Shown here: positions 35,728 through 45,108 of the stretch, piece by piece
Layout: each line of letters begins with the position of its first letter
Numbering within the stretch: the first letter of the stretch is position 1
Source: Paulinella micropora
Taxonomy: Eukaryota > Cercozoa > Imbricatea > Euglyphida
Assembly (NCBI GenBank): GCA_009731375.1
Contig: BJOX01000273.1
Span: forward strand, 570,203-634,202
DNA: 64,000 bases
Direction of reading: 5' to 3'
Program-made: the position numbers and the translations under genes
The notes under the pieces: generated by a model
What the model was told of the DNA's origin: nothing
The model's database searches: none
What the model saw: only the letters and a program-made list of their open reading frames with translations

Positions 35728-35781
35728 GTGATGACATCACATTACATCACATAACATCCCAGGAGATGATAAAAAGTATAG

Positions 35782-35836
<55 letters not shown>

Positions 35837-36010
35837 AAGTACTACTACTACAAGTACTACTACTACTAATACCGGAGGCGCCTCTTATACTACTACCACT
35901 ACTCATACAATTGCTTACTACTGCTACTTCTACTACTACTACTACTACTACCACTACTACTACTACTACTACTACTATTACTACTACTACTACTATCGCT
36001 ACTACTACTG

Positions 36011-36082
<72 letters not shown>

Positions 36083-36109
36083 GTACTACTACTGCTGCTA
36101 CTGCTACTA

Positions 36110-36194
<85 letters not shown>

Positions 36195-36240
36195 ACTACT
36201 GCTACTACTGCTACTACTACTACTATTACTACTACTACTA

Positions 36241-36274
<34 letters not shown>

Positions 36275-36294
36275 CACTGCTACTGCTACTACTG

Positions 36295-36337
<43 letters not shown>

Positions 36338-36340
36338 GTT
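35601..36340. repeat. (TATC)n then (CTA)n
   Basis: (TATC)n to 35,727, a short complex stretch with 'gatgacatcacattacatca', then (CTA)n/(CTG)n trinucleotides to 36,337. Confidence 0.88.
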
Positions 36341-36770
36341 ATGTGCTGTGATGTGCGCGGCGAACAACATGTATCTATCTATGCTATGCTATGCTATGCT
36401 ATGCTATGCTATGCTATGCTATGCTATGCTATGCTATGCTATGCTATGCTATGCTATGCTATGCTATGCTATGCTATGCTATGCTATGCTATGCTATGCT
36501 ATGCTATGCTATGCTATGCTATGCTACGCTACGCTATGCTATGCTATGCTACGCTATGCTATGCTATCTTATGCTACGCTTGACTATGTCATACATATTC
36601 TGCTATATTGTCTTCTACCACATTTTTTTANNNNNNNNNNGATGCGATGCGATGCGATGCGATGCGATGCGATGCGATGCTATGCTATGCTATGCTATGC
36701 TATGCTATGCTATGCTATGCTGTGCTCTGCTCTGCTCTGCTCTGCTGTGCTGTGCTGTGCTTAACACTTT
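36341..36770. repeat. Pentanucleotide (ATGCT)n with variant blocks
   Basis: A nearly pure (atgct)n array runs from 36,381 to 36,570. After an unrelated ~60 bp and a 10-N gap (36,631-36,640) the array resumes as (gatgc)n, (atgct)n and (ctctg)n/(ctgtg)n blocks. The blocks are homogenised separately, as expected of successive slippage expansions. Confidence 0.9.
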
Positions 36771-36774
36771 AAAT

Positions 36775-36811
<37 letters not shown>

Positions 36812-36969
36812 TCACACACATTACAACATTAGTTTATTTGCGACGGACAAGTGGGCGTTGGAGGCGCGCAAGCGAGATCTTATCTTATCATGCATTACAT
36901 TACATTTCTTAGCTAATCTTTTCTTATATCTTTTGATAAGATTGCCTCTCTCTCTCTCTCTCACACACA

Positions 36970-37016
<47 letters not shown>

Positions 37017-37017
37017 G

Positions 37018-37070
<53 letters not shown>

Positions 37071-37087
37071 TCTTCTCTCTACTCTAG
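36771..37087. repeat. (CT)n tracts with a partial exon-like island
   Basis: The (CT)n and (TA)n tracts include a segment at about 36,844-36,890 reading Asp-Lys-Trp-x-x-x-Ala-Arg-Lys on the plus strand. This resembles the Asp-Lys-Trp-Val-Asp-Asp-Ala-Arg-Lys of the candidate exon at 37,088. It is probably a diverged copy of the same exon. Confidence 0.5.
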
Positions 37088-37174
37088 GCTCGTTTGGTGC
37101 CCAAGGACAAGTGGGTAGACGATGCCCGCAAGAGCCAGAGCGATCGAGACGATAAAAACGTTAAGAGAGACTGA
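37088..37174 (+). CDS. Candidate terminal exon of an unrecognised gene
   Basis: A 28-codon open stretch begins right after a textbook 3' splice site ((CT)n, (TA)n, then 'ctctctactctag') and ends at a TGA (37,172-37,174). It is strongly charged (Lys-Asp-Lys-Trp near the start, Asp-Arg-Asp-Asp-Lys-Asn-Val-Lys-Arg-Asp at the end). The same C-terminal phrase followed by a stop is found at 39,156-39,191 and 39,210-39,245, so the exon has been duplicated or is part of a repeat. No upstream exon is identifiable and no family is recognised. Confidence 0.35.
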   Translation, partial: ARLVPKDKWVDDARKSQSDRDDKNVKRD

Positions 37175-37184
37175 GACGTAGATG

Positions 37185-37326
37185 TATCGGTCACCTCCAC
37201 AAAATGTGGTCAGATTACCGATAAAATTACATATGCGGCGCGCCAAATTTGACGTGTTCTGCGGGCTCGCCGGCCCGGCTTGCTCGCTCGCAAAAAAAAA
37301 AACGTCAAAATTGGTGGCTAGCCGCA
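37185..37326 (+). mobile_element. Family K element, complete
   Basis: The copy reads 'tatcggtcacctccac', 'gtggtcagattaccgata', 'aatttgacgtgttctgcggg', a GC-rich centre, then 'acgtcaaaattggtggctag' and 'ccgcat'. It lies 11 bp after the stop of the candidate exon at 37,088, so it may sit in a 3' UTR. Confidence 0.8.
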
Positions 37327-37489
37327 TAATATACTATATAGCAGCCGCAGCCACCTCTGACCACTTTCAACTGGAACAATCACCCAGCTTTCAACTCCAT
37401 TTTTCTCTCATGGCCATGTGCTGAGGTGCATGGATTCAAAGCACACGGTTGGAAAGCTCTTCGCAAGCGAATGCGCACACCGTTGGAAA

Positions 37490-37559
<70 letters not shown>

Positions 37560-38306
37560 CTCTCCCTCGATCTCTCTCATCTCTCTTTCTCTCTCTCTCT
37601 CTCATCTCTTATCTCTCATTTCTCTCTCCTTTCTCTCTCTCTCCTCTCTCTCTCCCTCCCTCTCTCTCTCTCTCTCTCTCCTTCTCCTGAGCTTACAAAC
37701 GAATGCAGAGCACACCGTTCCTTTCCTTTTCCTTTCCTTTTCCTTCCCTTTCTCTTCTCCTGAGCTTGCAAACGATGGCTTCAGCGTTGTCGTAGCCTGC
37801 CTGCCTTCCTTCCTTTCTTCTTCTTCCTTCCTTCCTTTCTTCTTCTTCCTTCCTTCTTTCCTTTCTTCCTTTCTTCCTTCATTAATTCCTTGGTTCCTTC
37901 CTTCCTGCCTTCCTGCCTTCCTTCCTTCCTTCCTTTCTTTGTTCCTTCCTTCCTTCCTTCCTTCCTTCCTTCCTTCATTCATTCATTCATTCCTTCCTTC
38001 CTTCCTTCTTTCCTGCCTTCCTGCCTTCCTTCCTTCCTTCCTTCCTTCCTTTCTTCCTTCCTTTCTTCCTTCCTTCCTTTCTTTCTTCCTTACTTTCCTG
38101 CCTTCCTTCCTTCCTTCCTTTCTTCCTTCCTTTCTTCCTTCCTTCCTTCCTTCGAAGCTTCATTCATTCATTCCTTCCTTTCTTTCTTCCTTCCTTTCTT
38201 TCTTCCTTCCGTTCCTGCCTTCCTTCCTTCCTTCCTTCTTTCTTTCTTCCTTCCTTGCTTCCTTCCTTCCTTCCTTTCTTTCCTTCCTTCCTTCCTTCCT
38301 TCCTTC

Positions 38307-38337
<31 letters not shown>

Positions 38338-38870
38338 TCATTATTTCTTTCTTTCCTTCCTTCCTTCTTTCTTTCTTTCTTTCTTTCTTCCTTCCTTCCT
38401 TCCTTCCTTCTTTCTGTCCTTCTTTCTTTCCTTCTTTCTTTCCTTCCCTCCTTCCTTTCTTCCTTTCTTCCTTCCTTCCTTCCTTCCTTCTTTCCTTCTT
38501 TCTTTCTTTCTTTCTTTTTTTCTTTCGTTCTTTCCTGCCTTCCTTCCTTTTCCTTTCTTTCTTTCTTTCTTCCTTCCTTCCTTCCTTCCTTTCTTTCCTT
38601 CTTTCTTTCTTTCTTTTCTTCCTTCCTTCCTTCCTTTTTTTCTTTCTTCCTTCCTTCCTTCTTTTCTTCCTTCCTTCCTTTTTTTCTTCCTTCCTTCCTT
38701 CCTTTCTTCCTTTCTTTCTTTCTTTCTTTCTTTTTTTCCTTCCTTCCTTCCTTCCTTCCTTCTTTCCTTCTTTCTTTCTTTCCTTCCTTTTTTTCCTTCC
38801 TTCCTTCCTTCCTTCCTTCCTTTCTTTCTTTCTTTCTCTCTTTCTTTCCTTTGAGTGACGGAGAACGGTA
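37327..38870. repeat. Pyrimidine tract: (CT)n then ~1.1 kb of (CCTT)n
   Basis: After short complex sequence and (CT)n, a CCTT/CTTT tract runs from about 37,800 to 38,850 with all purines on the other strand except rare interruptions. Ser/Leu/Phe/Pro frames on this strand and Lys/Arg/Glu frames on the other are repeat shadows. Confidence 0.9.
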
Positions 38871-39155
38871 AGATCAAAGTTGGCAGTACTAGATGTACAA
38901 TTAAAGGAAAGGAAAGGAAAAGGGAAAGGAAAGGAAAGGAAAGAAAAGGAAAAGGAAAGGAAAAGAAAAGGAAAAGGAAAAGAAAAAGAAAAAGAAAAGG
39001 AAAAAGAAAGGGAAGAAAGAAAAGGAAAAGGAAAAGGGAAGGAAAAGGAAAAGGAAAAGGAAAGGAAAGGAAAGGAAAGGAAAGGAAAAGCAAAAGGAAA
39101 AGGAAAAGGAAAAGGAAAGGAAAGGAAAGGAAAGCAGCCAGCAGCGACCTGTGTG
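38871..39155. repeat. (AAAGG)n purine tract with a shared junction
   Basis: A purine-only tract (AAAGG/AAAAGG) follows the pyrimidine tract after ~45 bp, so the two strands switch bias. It ends in 'aaagcagccagcagcgacct', the same junction that ends the purine tract at 47,632-47,868. The tract plus junction is therefore one dispersed repeat. Confidence 0.8.
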
Positions 39156-39245
39156 GTGGATAGAGATGGCAAGAACGTGAAAAGAGAATGAGACAATAGA
39201 TGCGTAGAAAGCGATAGAAATGACAAGGGCGTCAAGAGAGACTGA
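39156..39245 (+). pseudogene. Two short C-terminal exon-like copies
   Basis: The copies at 39,156-39,191 and 39,210-39,245 each encode Asp-Arg-x-x-Lys-x-Val-Lys-Arg-(Asp/Glu) and a TGA stop, like the end of the exon at 37,088-37,174. They lack any upstream coding sequence or splice site, so they look like duplicated fragments. Confidence 0.35.
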
Positions 39246-39778
39246 GACAGACGAAAATCTGCATACAAACACGGGCAGAGAGAGAGAGAGAGAGAGAGAT
39301 GACAACAACAAATAGCAGACATTGACGCATCATTGAATACCTACAATACATGCCTGCACGCCAGCATGTCCTAAAAGTATTACTATGGCTATATTATTTA
39401 GTAACCAGTTGAATGCTTAATCGAATATGCATGAAAGATCAAAGGACCGTTCGTACGACCCTCGCTCCCTTTCTTGCATAGAAAGACAATCGTATGTCTT
39501 TAGTCGATATTGACAGGCAATCATATATCATTGTACTTCAAAGACGTCATGAAAAGAGGTACTAGCTAGTACCGGTAATATACTTACTTATCTCCCTGCA
39601 TAACATGATACTTATCAAAGATATATAAGCGTTCATACCAATCCATTGCCATAACTACCTGTATGTTATTTTAAGTAACTTACATTATTAGGCCCCTTTC
39701 TCCTAGCAATGCATTTATTACTCTCACACGTAGTATCCCGTTCAATAATAATAATACTGAATCACGTGACTGATCGCT

Positions 39779-39816
<38 letters not shown>

Positions 39817-40524
39817 NNNNNNNNNNCAGGTGACACACATAGTGTGAGTCATGCTTAACAGTCACGGTGGAACTTTCAAGACAACCAGGGATTGATCGGA
39901 CTGGCCCTGGCCCGGTGTATATTATGATATTAATAACGTGGCCTAGCCGAATCATGGCCTGGCCGTGCCCAATCTCAGCTGAGGTCAGTCGGGAGAGGCC
40001 GTCAGTGGTGTGACGGCAGATAAACCCGCTCGGACTTTAGTCAATAAGCCGGATCGTTCTCTGTTCTTCCCCTGGCTGTACCTTCCGAGTAAAAAGGGGC
40101 GGAGTATTAATAAAAGGCCCGACGGTGACAAAGAATATCAACGTTAGGCCCGGGTCCATGCCTTCCTAATAAATAAACTTGAATTCAAGTATTAATATAG
40201 AGTATGCTATGCCCGGCCCTGATTTCTGTCACGTTTTCATGATGACCACTTTCAGAAATAGGCGGTTACTTCATTTATTGACTAACAGGGGTTCACCGGC
40301 TTGAATTACCGGGCCGGGACCCGGCCACGAGTGATTGTGCTCACCCCCGAGTTCAACTTGTGCGGGTGGCATAAGATTATAAGTGACTCTGGCCGAGTGA
40401 CTAGGCCACCGCTGAGTGCTCACTGTCAGCTAGTTAGTGGCCTGGAAAAGCCTCCGGGGCAAGGGGCGGCTAGATATCCGCACTAGGGTCTGCAGCCAGT
40501 GCACTAACGTCACTATGATATCAT
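39246..40524. other. Low-repeat intergenic DNA, upstream of gene candidate
   Basis: About 1.3 kb without convincing ORFs. It includes a ~36-base poly-C run (39,781-39,816) ending in a 10-N gap (39,817-39,826). The rest has balanced composition and no recognised repeat. It may contain the promoter of the gene starting at 40,525, but no defined promoter motif can be supported. Confidence 0.6.
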
Positions 40525-41563
40525 ATGAGCTGTGCTCAACTTGCCACTGTGACTTCCGAAGTTCGGGAGGTTCGGAGGGTTTCTGATGCCACTGGAAAAT
40601 TTTCCGCCATGATCATGTTGAAAACGTAAGTATTCCGCAAAAGTTACTCTGAGCTTGACTCAATGATATAGGTTGCATGTTTGCAAGCTTCTGCAACGTG
40701 ACCTATTACAACCTAAAACGTACCTAAACTGTGACATTTTTGCGAAAGTATAATATGGTTAGCTATGGTTACAACCGGCAGCAGTGGTGGTGGTCAAGAA
40801 GGAACCTCAACTTGATCATGATCATGATTCAGACTCTGGATAGCTACTACAGTCGACCCGCACTGGCAATTGCATCTGGCCCCTTCTTTCTTTCGATGAA
40901 CACCTCAGTCATGTTGAGGAATTTGATGGAGAACCAGGCAACAAAGCTAAAGCACACCGGGCTAACTTCTTCTCAAGTTGCAAGAGAGGGACATGCGGCC
41001 AGCGCTTGGCTTCATGTTAGCTTTCAAACTGAATATATCTGCATATCCTAACTGGACGCTGCCAGCATACCTTGCCCGGCAAGACAGTCAGTGGAAGTTC
41101 AAGTTTAGTTCACTCTGATCCAAAACAAGTGGCAACTAGATCCAAGATCGTCGTCCGACCCACATCTACTAGTGGCCCGGGAATAACAGACTTGCAACCT
41201 GTGCCAAAGTCCATGACCAATGAAGAATTCGTCAAAAGATCCGAAGTTCGCACCATCTTATGTCTTGAGACGCCACTTGAATATCGAGGTCGACGCAACG
41301 GGGCCAATCTTCCGCTAGAGCTTCTGGGAGAAGAAGGCGTACTGATCCTCGGTACGAACCGTTCGAACTTGAAGTACAAGTCGACGCCGCATGATTCGAA
41401 GTGTTGGTGGATTCGCCGGTTTGACCTACAAGTTCAAGTTGATGGCAACGGCAACAACTGCGGCGGCGTCTTGAAGCCACAGGATGCCAGTGACCTTCTT
41501 CATAAGCGGCTGGAGGAGGAATCTGAGTCGGATATGCTGGAGGAGGAATCTGAGTCGGAATGA
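40525..41563 (+). CDS. Unrecognised multi-exon gene candidate
   Basis: Exon 1 is proposed at 40,525-40,625: an ATG followed by 33 codons (begins Met-Ser-Cys-Ala-Gln) ending at the strong donor 'aaaacgtaagt'. Downstream, coding-like sequence shifts frames. An acidic Asp-His repeat stretch sits near 40,815 with an in-frame TAG at 40,841, then an open stretch to a TAG at 41,018. A different frame carries about 33 coding-like codons from about 41,014 to 41,115, including the phrase Tyr-Pro-Asn-Trp-Thr-Leu-Pro. The last frame is open to the TGA at 41,561-41,563. The final exon ends in a duplicated acidic motif, Glu-Glu-Glu-Ser-Glu-Ser. A branch-point-like 'cctaac' and 'gccag' lie near 41,048-41,064, so short introns or decay could explain the shifts. 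No family was recognised, and the exon structure between 40,626 and 41,100 is unresolved. A decayed gene is possible. Confidence 0.45.
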
Positions 41564-41659
41564 TACTACAACGATAATTCACTTGCAACCTGTGCGCTGT
41601 CGCGTCGGATTGGAATAGACTAGTTTGGGTTGTCAACTTCATTGCGAACTTATTTACTG

Positions 41660-41937
41660 TATTGCTGTTGACATTCAAGACAACAACAAAAATTAGTTTT
41701 TCATTTTTGTGTCAGATTTTCATTTTTGTGACAGTTTTTCATTTTTGTGACAAAAATTTAAATTTTCAAATTTAACGGTAACATTTCGCGAAAATTTACG
41801 ATATTTTGCGGACGAATATAGCAGTTAATTTGAAAAATTCAAATTTTCACCCAAAATCAAAATTCCAACCAAAACTGAAATTCCAACCAAAACAGAAAAA
41901 TCAATTTTTTTTGTTGTCTTGAATGTCAACAGCAATA
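41660..41937. mobile_element. Tc1/mariner-like MITE with near-perfect terminal inverted repeats
   Basis: The left terminus 'ttgctgttgacattcaagac' plus 'aacaa' is matched by its complement 'ttgttgtcttgaatgtcaac' plus 'agcaa' at the right, ~26 bp with no mismatch visible. Each end is flanked by TA, consistent with the TA target duplication of Tc1/mariner elements. Length is ~278 bp with no ORF. Inside are three ~20-bp direct repeats of 'tttttcatttttgtgacag' (about 41,695-41,755) and A/T-rich sequence. Confidence 0.82.
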
Positions 41938-42388
41938 TTATCAAAGTTTTTCATAAATAAATAGATTTATTTCAGTATTTTCAATGCTTGAATTGATATT
42001 AATAATATTATTAATACTGGGTCAGAATAATTTAATTAGTCTCAATAGTCGGATTCAGGAACTCGCCACGCGAAGGCCCTGAGATTGAAGTTCAAGTTAA
42101 CTTGATATTATTATAATATTAATACAAGCTCGCTAAAATCACGAGGACAGGCTAGTGACTTAACTTTCACAAACTATTAATATTAAGTTTCAAAATTCCC
42201 TGGATTCAGATTTAAATTATTTAAATTTCAAAAAATTTGAAATTCTAATTTTAAACGGTATTAATAACAATCCTTATTTTGCATGCAAATTCTTAATCCG
42301 ACCCTTAATCTTATATTTAACATAAAAAATAGAACTTGAACGTCCTGAGTAATATAACGACCGTCCGACGACGACGACGACAACACCA
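41938..42388. other. A/T-rich intergenic DNA
   Basis: About 450 bp rich in 'attaat' with no ORF of note. It lies downstream of both neighbouring genes, which converge here. No terminator can be defined. A short trinucleotide stretch (GAC/AAC) at about 42,364-42,400 adjoins the stop of the Sel1 locus. Confidence 0.6.
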
Positions 42389-44047
42389 CTAACAACAACA
42401 CTGTTTAACCAACTTCCGTGCCGCAAAATTACTAGGAATCCGCGGGATGAGAGAAGGGTTAGCAATGAAAAGTTTATACTCCATCTCCTTTGCCTTTTGT
42501 TTGTGCCACTCCGCCGCCATCTCGTCGTCCTTCTGTACTCCCTTGCCTTTTGCGTAACATTTAGCCAGACTCTCTTGCGCGAACGAATCTCCTGCCTCTG
42601 CTGCCTTCTTGTACCACTCTACCGCTTTCCTGTCATCCTTCGGTACTCCTTGGACATTCTCGTAACACTGTCCCAGTTTCCATGGCGCAAAAGCATGACC
42701 TGCCTCCGCCGCCCTCCTGTACCATTCCACCGCCTTCTTGTCGTCCTGCTGCACTCCGTATGCACTCCCATACCGGTAGGAGTCTGCCAGATTAAGTTGC
42801 GCGACTGCATATCCTGCCTCCGCCGCCTTCGTGAACTACTCTACCGCCTTCTTCTGGTCCTGCTGCACTCCCCAGTCCTCATTCTGGTAGTAGAGAGCTA
42901 GATTGCGCCTGCCACCGCCTTTGAGTACAAGTCTATCGCCTTCATGCCGCCCTTCCCCCGGCCGTACTGATAACTCTACCAGATTGGTTTGCGCGACTGC
43001 ATGTCCTGCCTCCGTCGCCTTGCTGAACCACTCTACCGCCTTCTTGTCGTTCTTCTGCACTCCCTCGCCATTATTGTAGCAACACGCCAGATTGGCTTGC
43101 GCGTCTGTATCTCCTGCCTCCGCTGCCTTCTGGAACAACTCTGCCGCCTTCTTGAACCACTCTGCCGCCTTCTTGAACCACTCTGCCGCCTTCTGGTCGT
43201 CCTTCTGCACTCCCAACAGGCCACTCTGGTAGCACAATGCCAGATTTTGGTGCGCATCTGCATGTCCTGCCTCCGCTGCCTTCTTAAGAATGGCTAGGGA
43301 GTGCAGAAGAACTACAAGAAGGCGGTAAGCTAAGGTGGTGGAAGAAGGCGGCACAGGCAGGACATGCAGTCGCGGAAATCAATCTGGCAGGGTGTTACGG
43401 CCAGGGAGTACAGAAGGACGAAAGGAAGGCGGTAGATTGGCGCAAACACGCCAGATTGATTTGCGCGACTGCATATCCTGCCTCCGTCGCCTTCTTGAGC
43501 AACTCTACCGCCTTCTGCTCATGCTTCTGCACTCCCTCGCCATTCCAGTAACACGCTACCAGATTGGTTTGCGCGAGTGAATATCCTGCCTCTGCCGCCT
43601 TCTTGTACCACTCTACGGCTTTCCGGTCATCCTTCTGCACTCCTTGCCATTCTGGCGACAGACTGCCAGATTGTTTTGTGCGAGTGCGTTTCCTGCCTCT
43701 GCCGCCTTCTTGTACCACTCTACAGCAAGTATCTCGTCTTCATTGTTGAACATTCTAAAAAATACCTTCTTGTACCACTCTACCGCACCTTGGCCGCTGT
43801 AGTAAATTTTAACGACACAAAACATCACCATGCTATCTCCTTGTGCTGCGAGCTCCTTTAGCTCCTCCAGTCTAGTTGCTGCCTGGTGCATGAGCTGCTT
43901 GCCTTGGTCTTCACTCTTAGCTACTCCCAAACCCCAGTGGTGGGCGCACGCCAGATGGTATTGTGCCACAGCGCTGTCGGCTGCGGCGGCTCAGGCAGCG
44001 TCTCGCGGCACACCCTGGCCCAGAAAGTAGCGGTAGCCTAGCTGCAC
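42389..44047 (-). pseudogene. Sel1-like repeat region of an ADP-ribosyltransferase/Sel1 gene, disrupted
   Basis: Reading down the minus strand, about ten Sel1-like repeats (36-38 residues, TPR-like helix pairs used for protein binding) can be traced. The consensus is A-E-A-G-x-A-x-A-Q-x-N-L-A-x-C-Y, then G-x-G-V-Q-K-D-D-x-K-A-V-E-W-Y-x-K. Breaks are visible: TGA at 43,993-43,991; frame changes near 43,650, 43,470 and 42,950; an amber codon at 42,838-42,836 where the consensus has Trp (TGG to TAG); and a segment at 43,297-43,445 that encodes Sel1 repeat only on the opposite strand. The last ORF ends at 42,389 with a Cys-Cys-Cys tail. The first exon edge at 44,047 follows 'gttggcgcag'. One repeat has a local expansion (three successive Ala-Glu-x-Phe-x-Lys-Lys-Ala blocks near 43,170). 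The number of lesions favours a pseudogene, though assembly errors in near-identical repeats are possible. Confidence 0.75.
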
Positions 44048-44278
44048 CTGCGCCAACAAAAACGTTACAAACAACAAGACAAGAAACGTTCAGGGAAGAC
44101 TCAAATAATGTACGAATACGCAAACCAAGTTTGTATACGTTATTCAAAGACAAGCGACAAACTGTGGGTACATGTCTAATTGAGAGAAAGCTTGTAATCG
44201 AGAAGGATGCATACCACAGGAACGCAGAAGAATGTTGAGGAGGAAAGAATACAGAGTGTAAAATAAGGAAGTAAGTAC

Positions 44279-44332
44279 CTCTGTCTGTGGGGAAATGTTG
44301 CTGTGCTTGTTGCCTAGCCTCCGACTTCGCCT
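44279..44332 (-). CDS. Small linker exon between ADP-ribosyltransferase and Sel1 regions
   Basis: A 54-nt exon is proposed from a polypyrimidine (CT)n tract plus 'cgctgctcctcag' acceptor and a 'gtacttac' donor. Its phase (two bases completing the codon left by the previous exon) matches the exon at 44,497-44,656 exactly. It encodes a hydrophilic, Gln/Glu-rich linker. The next junction to the Sel1 exon is out of phase by one, consistent with decay or an undetected exon. Confidence 0.5.
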
Positions 44333-44347
44333 CTGAGGAGCAGCGCC

Positions 44348-44413
<66 letters not shown>

Positions 44414-44417
44414 AAGA

Positions 44418-44448
<31 letters not shown>

Positions 44449-44496
44449 AAAGGGAGTAACAGACAAAGCAAGGGCTGTGTTCGCTGGCGCAGTGAC
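44333..44496 (-). repeat. Intron with (GA)n and poly-G
   Basis: Within the presumed intron, the plus strand shows (GA)n at 44,352-44,404 and a ~28-base poly-G at 44,420-44,448. On the gene's strand this is a C/T-rich stretch just upstream of the acceptor for the 44,332 exon. Confidence 0.75.
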
Positions 44497-44656
44497 CTTG
44501 CTGTGTTGGCGACGCGGCGGCGACAGAGAAGCCCAGCAGTAGCGAGGGCGCTTCCGGCTGGTCCTCCAGCTGCACCATCTTCAGCCCGCTCCCTAAGTCC
44601 AAGACTCCTTTGACATGCAGCTGCGCGCCCGGCAGCAGCAGCCGCTCGTCTTCGGC
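44497..44656 (-). CDS. ADP-ribosyltransferase C-terminal exon (Glu-x-Glu motif)
   Basis: The exon follows the acceptor 'ttgtcacag' and ends at donor 'gtcactg'. It begins Ala-Glu-Asp-Glu-Arg-Leu-Leu-Leu-Pro-Gly, matching the E-x-E-x-x-LL-P-G signature of arginine-type ADP-ribosyltransferases, in which the second Glu is catalytic. It continues with a His-Val-Lys-Gly-Val-Leu-Asp strand and Met-Val-Gln-Leu-Glu, as expected for the closing beta-strands of the domain. Phase 0 at the start matches the proposed end of the previous exon at 44,839. The family transfers ADP-ribose from NAD+ to protein side chains. Substrate and cell location are unknown here. Confidence 0.65.
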
Positions 44657-44838
44657 CTGTGACAACATGTGTAGATGTATTGACGCCTCTACCTACCTCA
44701 TAACTGACCTAGCGACCTAACAACTGACCTACCTCCCTGTCCTGGCATCTAGCTTAGCAACCCTTTTTACGATCGCAGTCGTCCAGCACGTTCTCCTCGC
44801 AATTACGCGAACCTGTTAAGCCCGCAGTCGCAGTGTAC

Positions 44839-45108
44839 CAGGATGGTCGAATACGCGCGGATGTCCACGGCTCTGCAGGTGATGGCAAAGAGCGTGCGAG
44901 CTCCCTTGTTGCCTAGGAATTGCTGGGATCCCAGCTTCGTTGGAAGTGCTGAAACGCGCGGATGTCCACGGCTCTGCAGGTGGTGATGGCAAAGAGCGTG
45001 CGAGCTCCCTTTGTTGCCTAGGATTGCTGCGGTTTCAGCACTTCCAACGAAGCCTCGGCGCTGCTGAAGCCCCACCACACCACGTCCTCATCCTTCGGGT
45101 ACTTAACG
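44839..45108 (-). pseudogene. ADP-ribosyltransferase core exon with internal duplication
   Basis: The minus strand reads Tyr-Pro-Lys-Asp-Glu-Asp-Val-Val-Trp-Trp-Gly-Phe-Ser-Ser-Ala, matching the conserved Trp-Trp-x-Phe-Ser-Ser motif of the NAD-binding core. It is followed by Phe-Leu-Gly-Asn-Lys-Gly-Ala-Arg-Thr-Leu-Phe and Val-Asp-Ile-Arg-Ala-Tyr-Ser. A ~73-77 bp piece is present twice (44,854-44,926 and 44,954-45,030). One copy carries a 1-bp difference that produces a stop soon after Pro-Gln-Gln. The spacer between the copies contains a 21-base inverted copy of the exon's own sequence. The expected Arg motif exon is not found: a family L arm (45,108-45,240), a poly-C run and a gap lie immediately upstream. 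Confidence 0.65.

Noticed and set aside
39680-39955. 91-codon minus-strand frame
   Set aside because: It crosses poly-C and a gap, so it has no reliable continuity.
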